Shown in pieces: positions 6,237 to 13,762 of a stretch of DNA of 16,840 nucleotides. How positions within the stretch are numbered: position 1 is the stretch's first letter; every line of letters starts with the position of its first letter. The notes under the pieces are model-generated. The model saw only the letters and a list, made by a program, of their open reading frames with translations. It was not told where the DNA came from and did no database searches. The stretch lies in assembly GCA_031282485.1 (NCBI GenBank), contig JAITDQ010000191.1, positions 1 to 16,840 of the forward strand. The letters run 5' to 3'. A program made the position numbers and the translations under genes. The DNA comes from Tannerella sp. (GTDB taxonomy: Bacteria; Bacteroidota; Bacteroidia; Bacteroidales; Tannerellaceae).

Positions 6237-7292
6237 ATGGATAATTTAGATTTACAGTCAATTTTATTGCCGGGCGTGGAGGCGAAGCGTCCAATGGTAA
6301 TTGCCGGCCCGTGCAGTGCGGAGACGGAAGAGCAGGTGATGAGTGCGGCGAGAGCCTTGGCCGCGAAGGAGATAAAGATATTCCGTGCGGGGATATGGAA
6401 GCCGCGTACGAAGCCGGGGGGCTTTGAAGGCGTCGGTTCGGCGGGTTTGCCGTGGCTGAAGCGGGTGAAGGCGGAAACGGGCATGTATGTGTCGACGGAG
6501 GTTGCCACGCGCGACCATGTGTTTGAAGCCCTGAAAGCGGGGATTGATATTTTGTGGATCGGTGCGCGTACGTCGGCAAATCCTTTTGCCGTCCAAGAGA
6601 TTGCCGATGCGTTGCAGGGGGTTGACATGCCGGTTTTGATTAAGAATCCGGTCAATCCCGATATTGAGTTGTGGATAGGGGCTGTAGAACGTATCTACGG
6701 GGCGGGGCTTCGGCGGATAGGCGTCATTCACCGCGGATTCAGTTCGTATGATAAAAAAATGTACCGTAATTTGCCGCTGTGGCACATACCGATCGAGTTG
6801 CGCCGCCGTTATCCGAATCTTCCGATCCTCTGCGATCCGAGCCATATAGGCGGCAAACGCGAACTCGTTGCGCCGCTGTGCCAGCAGGCCATGGATCTTA
6901 ATTTCAACGGTTTGATTGTCGAATCGCACTGTAATCCCGATGACGCTTGGAGCGATGCGTCGCAGCAGATTACCCCCGACGTGCTCGACTATGTGCTGAA
7001 CCTCCTCGTCATACGCGATGCTACGCAGACGACGGAAAACCTGAAGGAATTGCGTCACCAGATAGATGCCGTTGACGAAGGCCTGCTCGAACTTCTTGCC
7101 AAACGCATGCGTATATCGCGCGAGATCGGCATATATAAAAAAGAACATAATATACCGGTTTTGCAGACGTCCCGCTATGGCGAAATACTGGATAACCGTG
7201 CAAAAATGGGCGCTGCCATGGATTTGAATGTCGATTTTGTGAAAAAAATTTACAGCGAAATACATGAAGAATCCGTCCGCCAGCAAATGTAA
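6237..7292 (+). CDS. aroF: Bifunctional DAHP synthase / chorismate mutase
   Basis: 351 residues. Residues ~1-258 are a type I-beta DAHP synthase, joining PEP and erythrose 4-phosphate. Visible motifs are VIAGPCSAET (21-30), FRAGIWKPRTKPGGFEG (49-65), WIGARTSANPF, LIKNPVNPD, GVIHRGFSSY and CDPSHIGGKR. Residues ~263-351 are an AroQ-type chorismate mutase (LKELRHQIDAVDEGLLELLAKRM, then EIGIYKKEHNIPV). This C-terminal fusion is known from Bacteroidetes such as Prevotella and Porphyromonas, where prephenate feeds back on the synthase. Neither pheA nor tyrA here carries a mutase, so this domain must supply prephenate to both branches. It starts 14 nt after the aminotransferase stop. The symbol aroF is a convenience; aroG or aroA is used elsewhere. 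Confidence 0.93.
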   Translation: MDNLDLQSILLPGVEAKRPMVIAGPCSAETEEQVMSAARALAAKEIKIFRAGIWKPRTKPGGFEGVGSAGLPWLKRVKAETGMYVSTEVATRDHVFEALKAGIDILWIGARTSANPFAVQEIADALQGVDMPVLIKNPVNPDIELWIGAVERIYGAGLRRIGVIHRGFSSYDKKMYRNLPLWHIPIELRRRYPNLPILCDPSHIGGKRELVAPLCQQAMDLNFNGLIVESHCNPDDAWSDASQQITPDVLDYVLNLLVIRDATQTTENLKELRHQIDAVDEGLLELLAKRMRISREIGIYKKEHNIPVLQTSRYGEILDNRAKMGAAMDLNVDFVKKIYSEIHEESVRQQM

Positions 7293-7296
7293 TTAG

Positions 7297-7317
7297 TGGT
7301 TAATGGTTAATGGTTAA
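7297..7317 (+). repeat. Three tandem TGGTTAA heptamers between aroF and tyrA
   Basis: Three perfect TGGTTAA units lie between the aroF stop and the tyrA ATG at 7323. The short array carries in-frame stop codons and has no coding role. Such arrays can change copy number by slippage and so alter the spacing in front of tyrA. No promoter box is seen here. Confidence 0.8.
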
Positions 7318-7322
7318 TAGAT

Positions 7323-8096
7323 ATGAAGATATTGATATTGGGTGCAGGGAAGATGGGATCTTTCTTCACCGATTTGCTTAGTTTTGAGCACGAAGTAGCT
7401 GTGCTGGAAAAAGACCCTGTGCGCATGCGTTTTATCTATAACGCACTTCGCATGCAGTCGCCGGAGGAGATACGGGATTTTGCACCGGACATTGTGATAA
7501 ACTGTGTAACGCTTAATTATACGGTTGAAGCATTCCGGTCGGCGTTGCCGTACCTGAAACCGAACTGTATCATTTCGGATATCGCTTCGGTGAAAACGAA
7601 TCTTAAAGAGTTTTATGCGACGTGCGGATTCCCTTACGTGTCGACTCACCCGATGTTCGGGCCGACGTTTGCCAACCTTGCGAACCTTGAGAAAGAAAAT
7701 ACGATTATCATTTCCGAGGGTGACTATCTGGGAAGAATCTTTTTTAAGGATTTGTATGACCGGTTGAAACTTAATGTTTTTGAATATACGTTTGAAGAGC
7801 ATGACCGGGTTGTTGCCTATTCGCTCGGCATCCCGTTCGCCTCCACGCTGGTATTTGCGGCGACAATGGTGCACCAGGATGCGCCGGGCACGACCTTCAA
7901 ACGTCACATGAAGATAGCCCGCGGACTTTTGTCGGAAGACGATTACCTGCTGACGGAAATCCTGTTTAATCCCCGCACCCCCAACCAGATAGCGCGTATA
8001 CAGGAACAACTGACGGCGCTGCAGGAAATCATCGCCGCGAAAGATACCGGAAAGATGAAGGCGTTTCTCGCAGATGTGAGGGAGAAAATCAAATAG
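7323..8096 (+). CDS. tyrA: Prephenate dehydrogenase
   Basis: 257 residues. It oxidatively decarboxylates prephenate to 4-hydroxyphenylpyruvate, the committed step to tyrosine. The Rossmann motif GAGKMGSF is at 7-14, and Glu29 follows the second strand (VAVLEKD), favouring NAD over NADP. CVTLNYTVEAF (61-71) and SDIASVKTNLKEF (85-97) follow. STHPMFGPT (107-115) holds the catalytic His109 of the family, and the helical dimerisation part fills the C-terminus. There is no ACT or chorismate mutase domain and it is slightly short, so feedback control may come from transcription and from the DAHP synthase. An arogenate preference cannot be excluded. It is the last gene of the aromatic operon, 30 nt after aroF. 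Confidence 0.92.
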   Translation: MKILILGAGKMGSFFTDLLSFEHEVAVLEKDPVRMRFIYNALRMQSPEEIRDFAPDIVINCVTLNYTVEAFRSALPYLKPNCIISDIASVKTNLKEFYATCGFPYVSTHPMFGPTFANLANLEKENTIIISEGDYLGRIFFKDLYDRLKLNVFEYTFEEHDRVVAYSLGIPFASTLVFAATMVHQDAPGTTFKRHMKIARGLLSEDDYLLTEILFNPRTPNQIARIQEQLTALQEIIAAKDTGKMKAFLADVREKIK

Positions 8097-8107
8097 TACG
8101 GGGTGCG

Positions 8108-8132
8108 CCGGAGGAATCCACGGTCTTTTTTT
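8108..8132 (+). terminator. Weak candidate terminator after tyrA
   Basis: CCG (8108-8110) and CGG (8121-8123), with GG/CC inside them, make a poor interrupted hairpin before a run of seven T. The position, 12 nt after the stop codon, is right, but the stem is not convincing. Confidence 0.3.
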
Positions 8133-8252
8133 GGAATAAAGTCTTTACCTGTCATAATTTTTCATTTTTAAAATTAATATATTGTGTTGGTAAAATCCTG
8201 TTTTCGGTGTTGTGAGCGTGTTTGTGTCCGCTTTCGGCCGGGCAATTTTCCC

Positions 8253-8336
8253 GACTTCGTGATTGTCCCCGAGGACTTCGTGATTGTCCCCGAAGGCTTC
8301 GTGATTGCCTACGAAGGCTTCGTGATTGTCCCCGGT
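8253..8336 (+). repeat. Four tandem 21-bp units (minisatellite)
   Basis: The units are 8253-8273, 8274-8294, 8295-8315 and 8316-8336, each built on [GA]CTTCGTGATTGTCCCC plus GAG/GAA. Units 1 and 2 differ only at the last base. Unit 3 has changes in the CCCC part (GCCTAC), and unit 4 ends in GGT. Each unit can fold a small CTTCG/CGAAG hairpin. The period of 21 keeps the frame open as a seven-residue repeat, but the context does not look coding. There are no spacers, so it is not a CRISPR array. Confidence 0.9.
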
Positions 8337-8517
8337 GTGCGTGGGAAGACTGAAAAATCTTTCCGGTACGGTGCGGAAAATCTATGCGGCGTTCTTTTGC
8401 GACGACGCGGAGAGACGGCGAAAATGCGAGGCAACTCCGGCGTTCGACGCGGTTCCTTTTGATGCGTATGTGACTTTATATGAGCGCTTTGAGACATCAA
8501 AATTCGTGGGGGATAGC

Positions 8518-8550
8518 AAAAAAAAGAGAGAGTGCATCCCGCACTCTCTC
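8518..8550 (-). terminator. Intrinsic terminator of the glnN transcription unit
   Basis: A perfect 10-bp stem, GAGAGAGTGC (8526-8535) and GCACTCTCTC (8541-8550), has a 5-nt loop. Eight A on the + strand (8518-8525) make a U8 tail for minus-strand transcripts. It lies 50 nt beyond the glnN stop codon and is the strongest terminator in the window. Confidence 0.93.
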
Positions 8551-8553
8551 CCT

Positions 8554-8576
8554 GCAAAAAACATAAAACAATCAAT
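8554..8576 (+). repeat. Third copy of the dapL/asnA leader element, inverted and 2 bp shorter
   Basis: It begins GCAAAAAACATA and ends AAACAATCAAT. It is the element found upstream of asnA and dapL with an internal AT deletion, here on the opposite strand. AAAACAA and, 16 nt on, an ATG at 8593 follow it, but that ATG opens only a three-codon frame. It may be a relic of a gene start. Confidence 0.55.
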
Positions 8577-8600
8577 AAAAACAACCGTTTTTATGCTTCG

Positions 8601-10787
8601 TTAGCGAATAAATAATAATTCGCGGTATTTCGGTAATGTCCACATCTCGTTATCGATGATAAGTTCGAGTTTGTCGATGTGATAACGTATTTCGTCGAAT
8701 GTCGAAGCGACCGTGTCGTGATAGGCAATCGCTTTTTCCCGTTCGTCGGTGATTTTGTTGGCGACCTTGCGATTGTCAATCATCTTGTCGACGAGCGTTT
8801 TGATGCCGGTTATGTGTCGCGCGATGTCTTCGATAAGGGAAAGGTTTGTTTCCGAAATTTGCGCGGCCTTTCCGGCGTCGAATAAACCTTTTACTTTCGA
8901 TACATTGTCGATGAGCATGGACTGGTAACGTGTTGCCATGGGGATGATATGGTTCAGCGCCATGTCTCCGAGTACGCGGGCTTCGATTTGTATCTTCTTC
9001 GTGTACGTTTCCCATTTGACTTCGTTACGGGCTTCAAGTTCCTTTTTCTTCATGATACCCATGGATTCGAACATCTTAACGCTTGTTTCCGACAGGTAGG
9101 TGTCAAAAATCAGCGGTACGCTTGTTTCGCAGTCCAGACCGCGTGTCCGGGCTTCTTCTTTCCACTTGTCGCTGTAGTTGTTGCCGTCGAAATGGATGGC
9201 TTTACATTCTACGGTGTATTTGCGGAGGACATCAATGATGGCGGCGAACTTCTCCGTTCCGCCTGCTATCCTGGCGTCAACATCTTTTTTGAACTCGCTG
9301 AGCTGTTCGGCTACTGCGGCATTGAGTACCAGCATGGCCGTCGCACAGTTGGCCGACGAACCTACGGCGCGAAATTCAAACCGGTTTCCCGTAAACGCAA
9401 ACGGAGAGGTACGGTTGCGGTCGGTGTTGTCGATAAGTAATTCGGGAATACGGGGGATGTCGAGTTTGAATCCCTGTTTTCCTTCGATCTTAATCGTTCC
9501 CGAATCGGGTTTTTCCAGTTTTTCGAGGACTTCGGAAACCTGTTTGCCGAGGAAACTTGAGATAATCGCGGGCGGAGCTTCGTTTGCGCCGAGGCGGTGG
9601 GCGTTCGTTGCCGACGAGATGCTTCCTTTCAGCAGGCCATTATGCCGGTACACGGCTTTCAGCGTGTTAATCACAAACGTGAGGAACCGGAGGTTTTCTT
9701 CCGGCGTTTTACCCGGCGACATCAGTCCAACTCCGGTATCCGTTCCCAGCGACCAGTTGTTGTGCTTGCCCGAACCGTTTATTCCTTTGAACGGCTTTTC
9801 GTGGAGCAGGACGCGGAATCCGTGTTTGCGCGATACTTTACGCATCATGGCCATCGTAATCAGGTTGTGGTCGTTCGCCAGATTACATTCCTCGAATATG
9901 GGAGCCAGCTCAAACTGATTGGGAGCGACCTCATTGTGACGGGTTTTCAGCGGAATACCCAGTTTGAGACATTCAATCTCGAGTTCCTTCATAAACTCGG
10001 CGACACGTGTCGGTATAGCGCCGAAATAGTGGTCTTCGAGCTGCTGGTTCTTGCTGCTTTCATGTCCCATAAGCGTGCGGCCGGTCAGGAGCAAATCCGG
10101 GCGGGCGGCATAGAGGCCTTCGTCAACCAAGAAATATTCCTGTTCCCAACCCAGGTAGGCGTACACTTTTTTGACGTTGGGGTCAAAATAACGGCACACG
10201 TCAACGGCTGCTTTGTTCACCGCGTCGAGCGCCCTCAGAAGAGGCGCCTTGTAGTCGAGCGATTCTCCCGTATAGGAGATGAACACGGTAGGAATACACA
10301 GCGTATCGCCCACGATGAACGCCGGCGACGACGGGTCCCAGGCCGTATAACCGCGCGCTTCGAACGTATTGCGAATTCCTCCGCTCGGGAAACTCGAAGC
10401 GTCAGGTTCCTGCTGCACAAGCAACTTGCCCGACAGTTCCTCGACCACGCCGCCTTTGCCGTCGTGTTCAATAAACGCATCATGTTTTTCGGCCGTTCCT
10501 TCCGTCAGAGGATGAAACCAGTGCGTGTAGTGAGTCGCGCCCATTTCGAGCGCCCATTTTTTCATGCCTGCGGCGACGGCATCAGCCGTTGCAACCGTCA
10601 GCGACGAACCTCTGTCAATCACATTAATCAAGTCTTTGTAAGCCTTTTCCGGCAAATACTTGAACATTTTTTCCCTGTTGAAAGTCAAACTGCCGAAATA
10701 ATCGGACGGACGTTTGTCCGGGGCTTCAACATAAACGGCTTTCTTTTGAAAAGCTTTTTCTACTACTCTGAATCTTAAATCTGACAT
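8601..10787 (-). CDS. glnN: Type III glutamine synthetase
   Basis: 728 residues, the size of the large GSIII class typical of Bacteroidetes and some cyanobacteria; GSI has about 470 residues. It makes glutamine from glutamate, ammonium and ATP in the cytoplasm. The GSIII N-terminal domain (~1-200) includes GATHYTHWFHPLTEGTAEKHD (83-103), the catalytic lid-type region. The catalytic core has YLGWEQEYFLVD (211-222), NEVAPNQFELAPIFEECNLANDHN (285-308), LHEKPFKGINGSGKHNNWSLG (328-348) and NRTSPFAFTGNRFEFRAVGSSAN (458-480). The rest is the helical GSIII C-terminal domain. GSIII lacks the adenylylated Tyr loop of GSI, so other control, for example at the transcript level, is likely. It is 56 nt downstream of asnA with no promoter visible between, and a strong terminator follows. 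Confidence 0.97.
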   Translation of the reverse strand: MSDLRFRVVEKAFQKKAVYVEAPDKRPSDYFGSLTFNREKMFKYLPEKAYKDLINVIDRGSSLTVATADAVAAGMKKWALEMGATHYTHWFHPLTEGTAEKHDAFIEHDGKGGVVEELSGKLLVQQEPDASSFPSGGIRNTFEARGYTAWDPSSPAFIVGDTLCIPTVFISYTGESLDYKAPLLRALDAVNKAAVDVCRYFDPNVKKVYAYLGWEQEYFLVDEGLYAARPDLLLTGRTLMGHESSKNQQLEDHYFGAIPTRVAEFMKELEIECLKLGIPLKTRHNEVAPNQFELAPIFEECNLANDHNLITMAMMRKVSRKHGFRVLLHEKPFKGINGSGKHNNWSLGTDTGVGLMSPGKTPEENLRFLTFVINTLKAVYRHNGLLKGSISSATNAHRLGANEAPPAIISSFLGKQVSEVLEKLEKPDSGTIKIEGKQGFKLDIPRIPELLIDNTDRNRTSPFAFTGNRFEFRAVGSSANCATAMLVLNAAVAEQLSEFKKDVDARIAGGTEKFAAIIDVLRKYTVECKAIHFDGNNYSDKWKEEARTRGLDCETSVPLIFDTYLSETSVKMFESMGIMKKKELEARNEVKWETYTKKIQIEARVLGDMALNHIIPMATRYQSMLIDNVSKVKGLFDAGKAAQISETNLSLIEDIARHITGIKTLVDKMIDNRKVANKITDEREKAIAYHDTVASTFDEIRYHIDKLELIIDNEMWTLPKYRELLFIR

Positions 10788-10843
10788 TTTCTTAAATTAT
10801 TAATTGTTTCTGAAATCATTTAAAATCTCCAATTCTTTCGTTC

Positions 10844-11878
10844 TCACAGAAGGAAAATATTATTTTCTTCGCACAGTTTTATCTGCTCTTCCGGCCATAT
10901 CGAAGCCTGAACTTCCCCTACGTGAGCCTTTTGAAGGAAATACATGCATAAACGGCTCTGGCCTATACCTCCTCCGATAGAAGACGGCAACTCATCACTC
11001 AGCAGCGCTTTGTGGAACGACAATGCAGAACGTTCCGTACAGCCGCAAATGTCGAGTTGACGTATCAAAGCTTCCCTGTCGACACGTATACCCATGGATG
11101 AAATTTCAAAGGACGTCTTCAGTATGTCGTTCCAAAGAATGATATCGCCGTTGAGACCTAAATAGCCGTCTTCATTCGGCGTACTCCAGTCATCGTAGTC
11201 GGGGGCGCGGCCGTCGTGCTTCTCGCCGTCGCTCAGGACGCCTCCGATACCGATGATGAATACCGCCCCGAATTTTTCCGTCGCCCTGTATTCGCGTTCA
11301 CGCGGAGAGAGGCCGGGATACATCAGGAGCAGTTCTTCCGTGTGGATGAACGTAATATCGTCCGGCAGTTTCGGGGTGATGTGCGGGAACTGTTCATATA
11401 CGACAATTTCTATTTCCTTGAAGATTGAGTATATGCTCCTTACCACACGTTTGAGATAGTCGACATTACGGTTTTCGGGCAATATTGTCTTTTCCCAGTC
11501 CCATTGGTCGACGTACAGGGAGTGAAGATTGTCCAGATCTTCGTCGGTCCGGATTGCGTTCATATCGGTATACAGACCGTATCCGGGCGCAATCCGGTAG
11601 GCGGCCAGCTTCATTCGTTTCCACTTTGCCAGTGAATGAACGACTTCGGCCATCCTGTCCCCCATGCATCGTATGGGGAACTTTACAGCGCGTTCGACGC
11701 CGTTAAGGTCGTCGTTGATGCCTGTCCCGGACAGAACAAACAGCGGCGCTGTTACCCTTCGTAGACGAAGTTTCTGTGACATTTTCTCTTGAAATGTACG
11801 TTTCAACATTTGAATAGCTAATTCCGTTGTTTCCGGCATCAGCGTTTGCTTGTAATTTTTTGGAATAATCAGTGACAT
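10844..11878 (-). CDS. asnA: Ammonia-dependent asparagine synthetase (aspartate-ammonia ligase)
   Basis: 344 residues, close to the usual ~330-345. It makes asparagine from aspartate, ammonium and ATP, releasing AMP, with a class II aminoacyl-tRNA synthetase-like fold (PF03590). Recognisable segments are the N-terminal LRLRRVTAPLFVLSGTGINDDLNGVERAVKF (about 38-68), HSLAKWKRMKLAAY, GLYTDMNAIR, SLYVDQWDWEK, and the C-terminal LPSSIGGGIGQSRLCMYFLQKAHVGEVQASIW. It uses free ammonium and not glutamine, which suits its place between the ammonium transporter and glutamine synthetase. It starts 58 nt after the amt stop. A 25-bp element that also lies in front of dapL is exactly 17 nt upstream of its ATG. 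Confidence 0.97.
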   Translation of the reverse strand: MSLIIPKNYKQTLMPETTELAIQMLKRTFQEKMSQKLRLRRVTAPLFVLSGTGINDDLNGVERAVKFPIRCMGDRMAEVVHSLAKWKRMKLAAYRIAPGYGLYTDMNAIRTDEDLDNLHSLYVDQWDWEKTILPENRNVDYLKRVVRSIYSIFKEIEIVVYEQFPHITPKLPDDITFIHTEELLLMYPGLSPREREYRATEKFGAVFIIGIGGVLSDGEKHDGRAPDYDDWSTPNEDGYLGLNGDIILWNDILKTSFEISSMGIRVDREALIRQLDICGCTERSALSFHKALLSDELPSSIGGGIGQSRLCMYFLQKAHVGEVQASIWPEEQIKLCEENNIFLL

Positions 11879-11895
11879 ACTTTTAATTGTTTTAA

Positions 11896-11920
11896 ATTGA
11901 TTGTTTTATATGTTTTTTGC
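11896..11920 (-). promoter_or_regulatory. 25-bp leader element upstream of asnA (shared with dapL)
   Basis: Read on the minus strand it starts GCAAAAAACATAT and ends CAATCAAT. It matches the dapL copy (15835-15859) at 23 of 25 positions, and both end exactly 17 nt before the start codon. It contains no TAnnTTTG box. It could be an mRNA leader element or a protein binding site; the function is unknown. Confidence 0.6.
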
Positions 11921-11936
11921 ATTGTTAAAATATAAC

Positions 11937-13304
11937 CTAACTGTAATAGGCCGACTCGCCATGCTCATAGATGTCGAGACCTTCTTCTTCGATTCGTGCC
12001 GGAACGCGCAGGCCATGTATCATATCAAGTCCTTTGAAAATGATGAATCCCATAACGGCTGCCCATGCTCCGACGACTAACGCGCCGAACACCTGTGCGC
12101 CCAGCAGTCCTGCTCCACCGCCGTAGAACAGTCCCTCTTCGGTGGCGAACAGTCCCGTCAATACGGTGCCCAACAGTCCGCATACGCCGTGAACGGAAGA
12201 TGCTCCGACGGGGTCGTCTATTTTTAATGTCTTGTCGATAAACTCGACGGCGAATACCATAGCCGTTCCGCATATTCCGCCAATCAGGACGGCTCCTCCG
12301 GGCGATACGAGGTCGCATCCGGCGGTGATACCTACCAGTCCGGCCAGAATGCCGTTCAGCGTGAGCGACAGCGACGGTTTGCCGTATTTCAGCCACGAGG
12401 TGATGATCGTCATGACGCCGCCGGCGCACGCTGCCAAGTTCGTGGTCAGGAATACGCTTGATATGGCGTTGCGGTCTACTTCGCTCGCTGCGGCAAGCTG
12501 CGAACCGGGATTGAACCCGAACCAGCCGAACCACAGGATAAATACTCCCAGCGATGCAACCGTGAGGTTATGTCCCGGGATAGCTTTCGATTTCTTGTCT
12601 TTTCCGTATTTCCCGATGCGCGGTCCTATAATTGCAGCGCCTACCAGCGCAAGCCATCCGCCTACGGAGTGAACGATTGTCGAACCTGCGAAATCGTGAA
12701 ATGTTGTTCCAAATGTATTCGTCATAAAACTTCCATCTTCTCCATTCATGAGCCATCCGCCACCCCATGTCCAGTGTCCTGAGATAGGGTATACGATTGT
12801 GCATACCAGAATGGAGTAGCAAATATACATGGAATATTTGGTTCTTTCGGCCATTGCACCGGAAACTATTGTTGCGGCCGTTGCACAGAACACGGTCTGG
12901 AATATCAGAAAACCGGCTTTAGGCAGCCCGCTGTCGTGAAAATCGATGTCGAAAAAATTAGGCATGCCGATGAAATTTCCTGCTCCGAACATGATTCCGA
13001 ATCCAACTGCCCAGTACAGTATGGAGCCGAACGAGAAGTCGCAAAAGTTTTTCATCAGGATGTTCGCCGTGTTTTTGGTGCGTGTAAAACCGGCCTCGAC
13101 GAGTGCGAATCCGGGTTGCATGAAGAATACGAGCATGGCTGCCAGCAGCATCCATACGGTGTTCAGTCCGATGGACAGGTCGTCCAGGGTTGTAGCTATA
13201 TCGGCCGTCTCCTGGGCCATTGATTTTATCGTGACGAGGAATAATATAAACAAAGCTGCAAGTCCTCGTTTTACAATTCGATAGGTAGTATATTTTTTAT
13301 CCAT
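11937..13304 (-). CDS. amt: Ammonium transporter, Amt/MEP/Rh family
   Basis: 455 residues, inner-membrane channel-like ammonium carrier with the usual eleven helices. An N-terminal signal peptide precedes the core (basic start, LAALFILFLVTIKSMA, cleavage likely after Ala30), as is common for Amt in Gram-negatives. Twin pore histidines are His212 in FAGSTIVHSVGGW and His372 in GASSVHGVCGLLG. Family segments FALVEAGFTRTKNTANILMKN (66-86), CATAATIVSGAMAERTK (140-156) and the cytoplasmic tail after ~430 are present. The frame is open up to an ATG at 13406, but that would overlap glnK and add 34 residues ahead of the signal peptide, so 13304 is chosen. It starts 55 nt after glnK, the standard glnK-amt pairing, so P-II probably gates it. 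Confidence 0.96.
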   Translation of the reverse strand: MDKKYTTYRIVKRGLAALFILFLVTIKSMAQETADIATTLDDLSIGLNTVWMLLAAMLVFFMQPGFALVEAGFTRTKNTANILMKNFCDFSFGSILYWAVGFGIMFGAGNFIGMPNFFDIDFHDSGLPKAGFLIFQTVFCATAATIVSGAMAERTKYSMYICYSILVCTIVYPISGHWTWGGGWLMNGEDGSFMTNTFGTTFHDFAGSTIVHSVGGWLALVGAAIIGPRIGKYGKDKKSKAIPGHNLTVASLGVFILWFGWFGFNPGSQLAAASEVDRNAISSVFLTTNLAACAGGVMTIITSWLKYGKPSLSLTLNGILAGLVGITAGCDLVSPGGAVLIGGICGTAMVFAVEFIDKTLKIDDPVGASSVHGVCGLLGTVLTGLFATEEGLFYGGGAGLLGAQVFGALVVGAWAAVMGFIIFKGLDMIHGLRVPARIEEEGLDIYEHGESAYYS

Positions 13305-13359
13305 AATGTTGTATTTTAATCGATTAATAACTATAAAAAACCTGTAAAATGTTTGTAAA

Positions 13360-13716
13360 TTATTTTTCCTGTTCTGCGTTGTACAAAGCGATATCGCCGC
13401 GTTCACCCGTCCGGATGCGAACAGCTTCTTCTATCGGGATGACGAATATGCGTCCGTCGCCAATTTCGCCGGTATGGGCTGACTGAATAATGGCCTTTAC
13501 CGTCTTTTCCGCATTTTTGTCGCGCACAACAATCGAAATAAGTATACGTTCTATGGAACTTGTATCATACACTACACCACGATAGATTCGTCCCTGTCGT
13601 GATTTACCTATACCTCTTACATCATAATAAGAGAACCATTCTATATCGGCATCGAGAAGCGCTTCTTTTACTTCTTCGAATTTGATCTTACGGATAATTG
13701 CTTCTATTTTTTTCAT
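13360..13716 (-). CDS. glnK: P-II nitrogen regulatory protein
   Basis: 118 residues, a small trimeric sensor of 2-oxoglutarate and ATP/ADP that binds the ammonium transporter. It begins MKKIEAIIRKIKFEEVKEAL like E. coli GlnB/GlnK. The B-loop HTGEIGDGRIFVIPIEEAVRIRTGERG (81-107) is well conserved. The T-loop is unusual: GIGKSRQGRIYRGVVY (35-50) is one residue shorter than in E. coli. Tyr50 aligns with the uridylylated Tyr51, but Ser39 appears where Gln39 (effector/Mg-ATP ligand) is expected; the exact alignment depends on where the gap is placed. No glnD- or glnE-type partner lies in the window. It is followed by amt and preceded by an outer membrane protein gene 46 nt upstream. Confidence 0.96.
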   Translation of the reverse strand: MKKIEAIIRKIKFEEVKEALLDADIEWFSYYDVRGIGKSRQGRIYRGVVYDTSSIERILISIVVRDKNAEKTVKAIIQSAHTGEIGDGRIFVIPIEEAVRIRTGERGDIALYNAEQEK

Positions 13717-13762
13717 TTTGCAAATAATTATATTGTTAACTGACTTTTTCCCTGCGGAATTT

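Larger units (their letters stand above)
8097..8600. other. 504-bp intergenic stretch between convergent tyrA and glnN
   Basis: I find no convincing gene here. The contents are a T tract after tyrA, four 21-bp tandem units (8253-8336), a G/C-rich stretch 8337-8460, the glnN terminator (8518-8550) and a sequence element shared with the dapL and asnA leaders (8554-8576). A + strand frame is open from a GTG at 8184 to 8462 (92 codons). Its translation is Arg- and Cys-rich, includes the repeats as a [D/G]FVIVPE heptad and matches no family I recognise, so I do not call it as a gene. Confidence 0.6.

Noticed and set aside
6264..7286. 340-codon open frame opposite the DAHP synthase gene
   Set aside because: It is antisense to a clearly assigned gene; composition (Arg, His, Gln) is typical of a shadow frame.
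8253..8336. CRISPR array
   Set aside because: The units abut without spacers, are only 21 bp long, and no cas gene is present.
8184..8462. 92-codon + strand open frame containing the 21-bp repeats
   Set aside because: GTG start with no ribosome site, no family resemblance and atypical composition; the heptad is a by-product of a period divisible by three.
9597..10778. 393-codon open frame opposite glnN
   Set aside because: It is fully antisense to an unmistakable glutamine synthetase, and its Arg/Phe/Val-rich translation is a codon-bias shadow.
10853..10867. Palindrome GAAAATA-T-TATTTTC as an asnA terminator
   Set aside because: It lies within the last asnA codons, is all A/T in the stem apart from its ends and has no T tract in the right place; it reflects the codons.
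13305..13406. Longer amt start overlapping glnK
   Set aside because: It would place 34 polar residues before a clear signal peptide and overlap the glnK stop; the ATG at 13304 explains everything.
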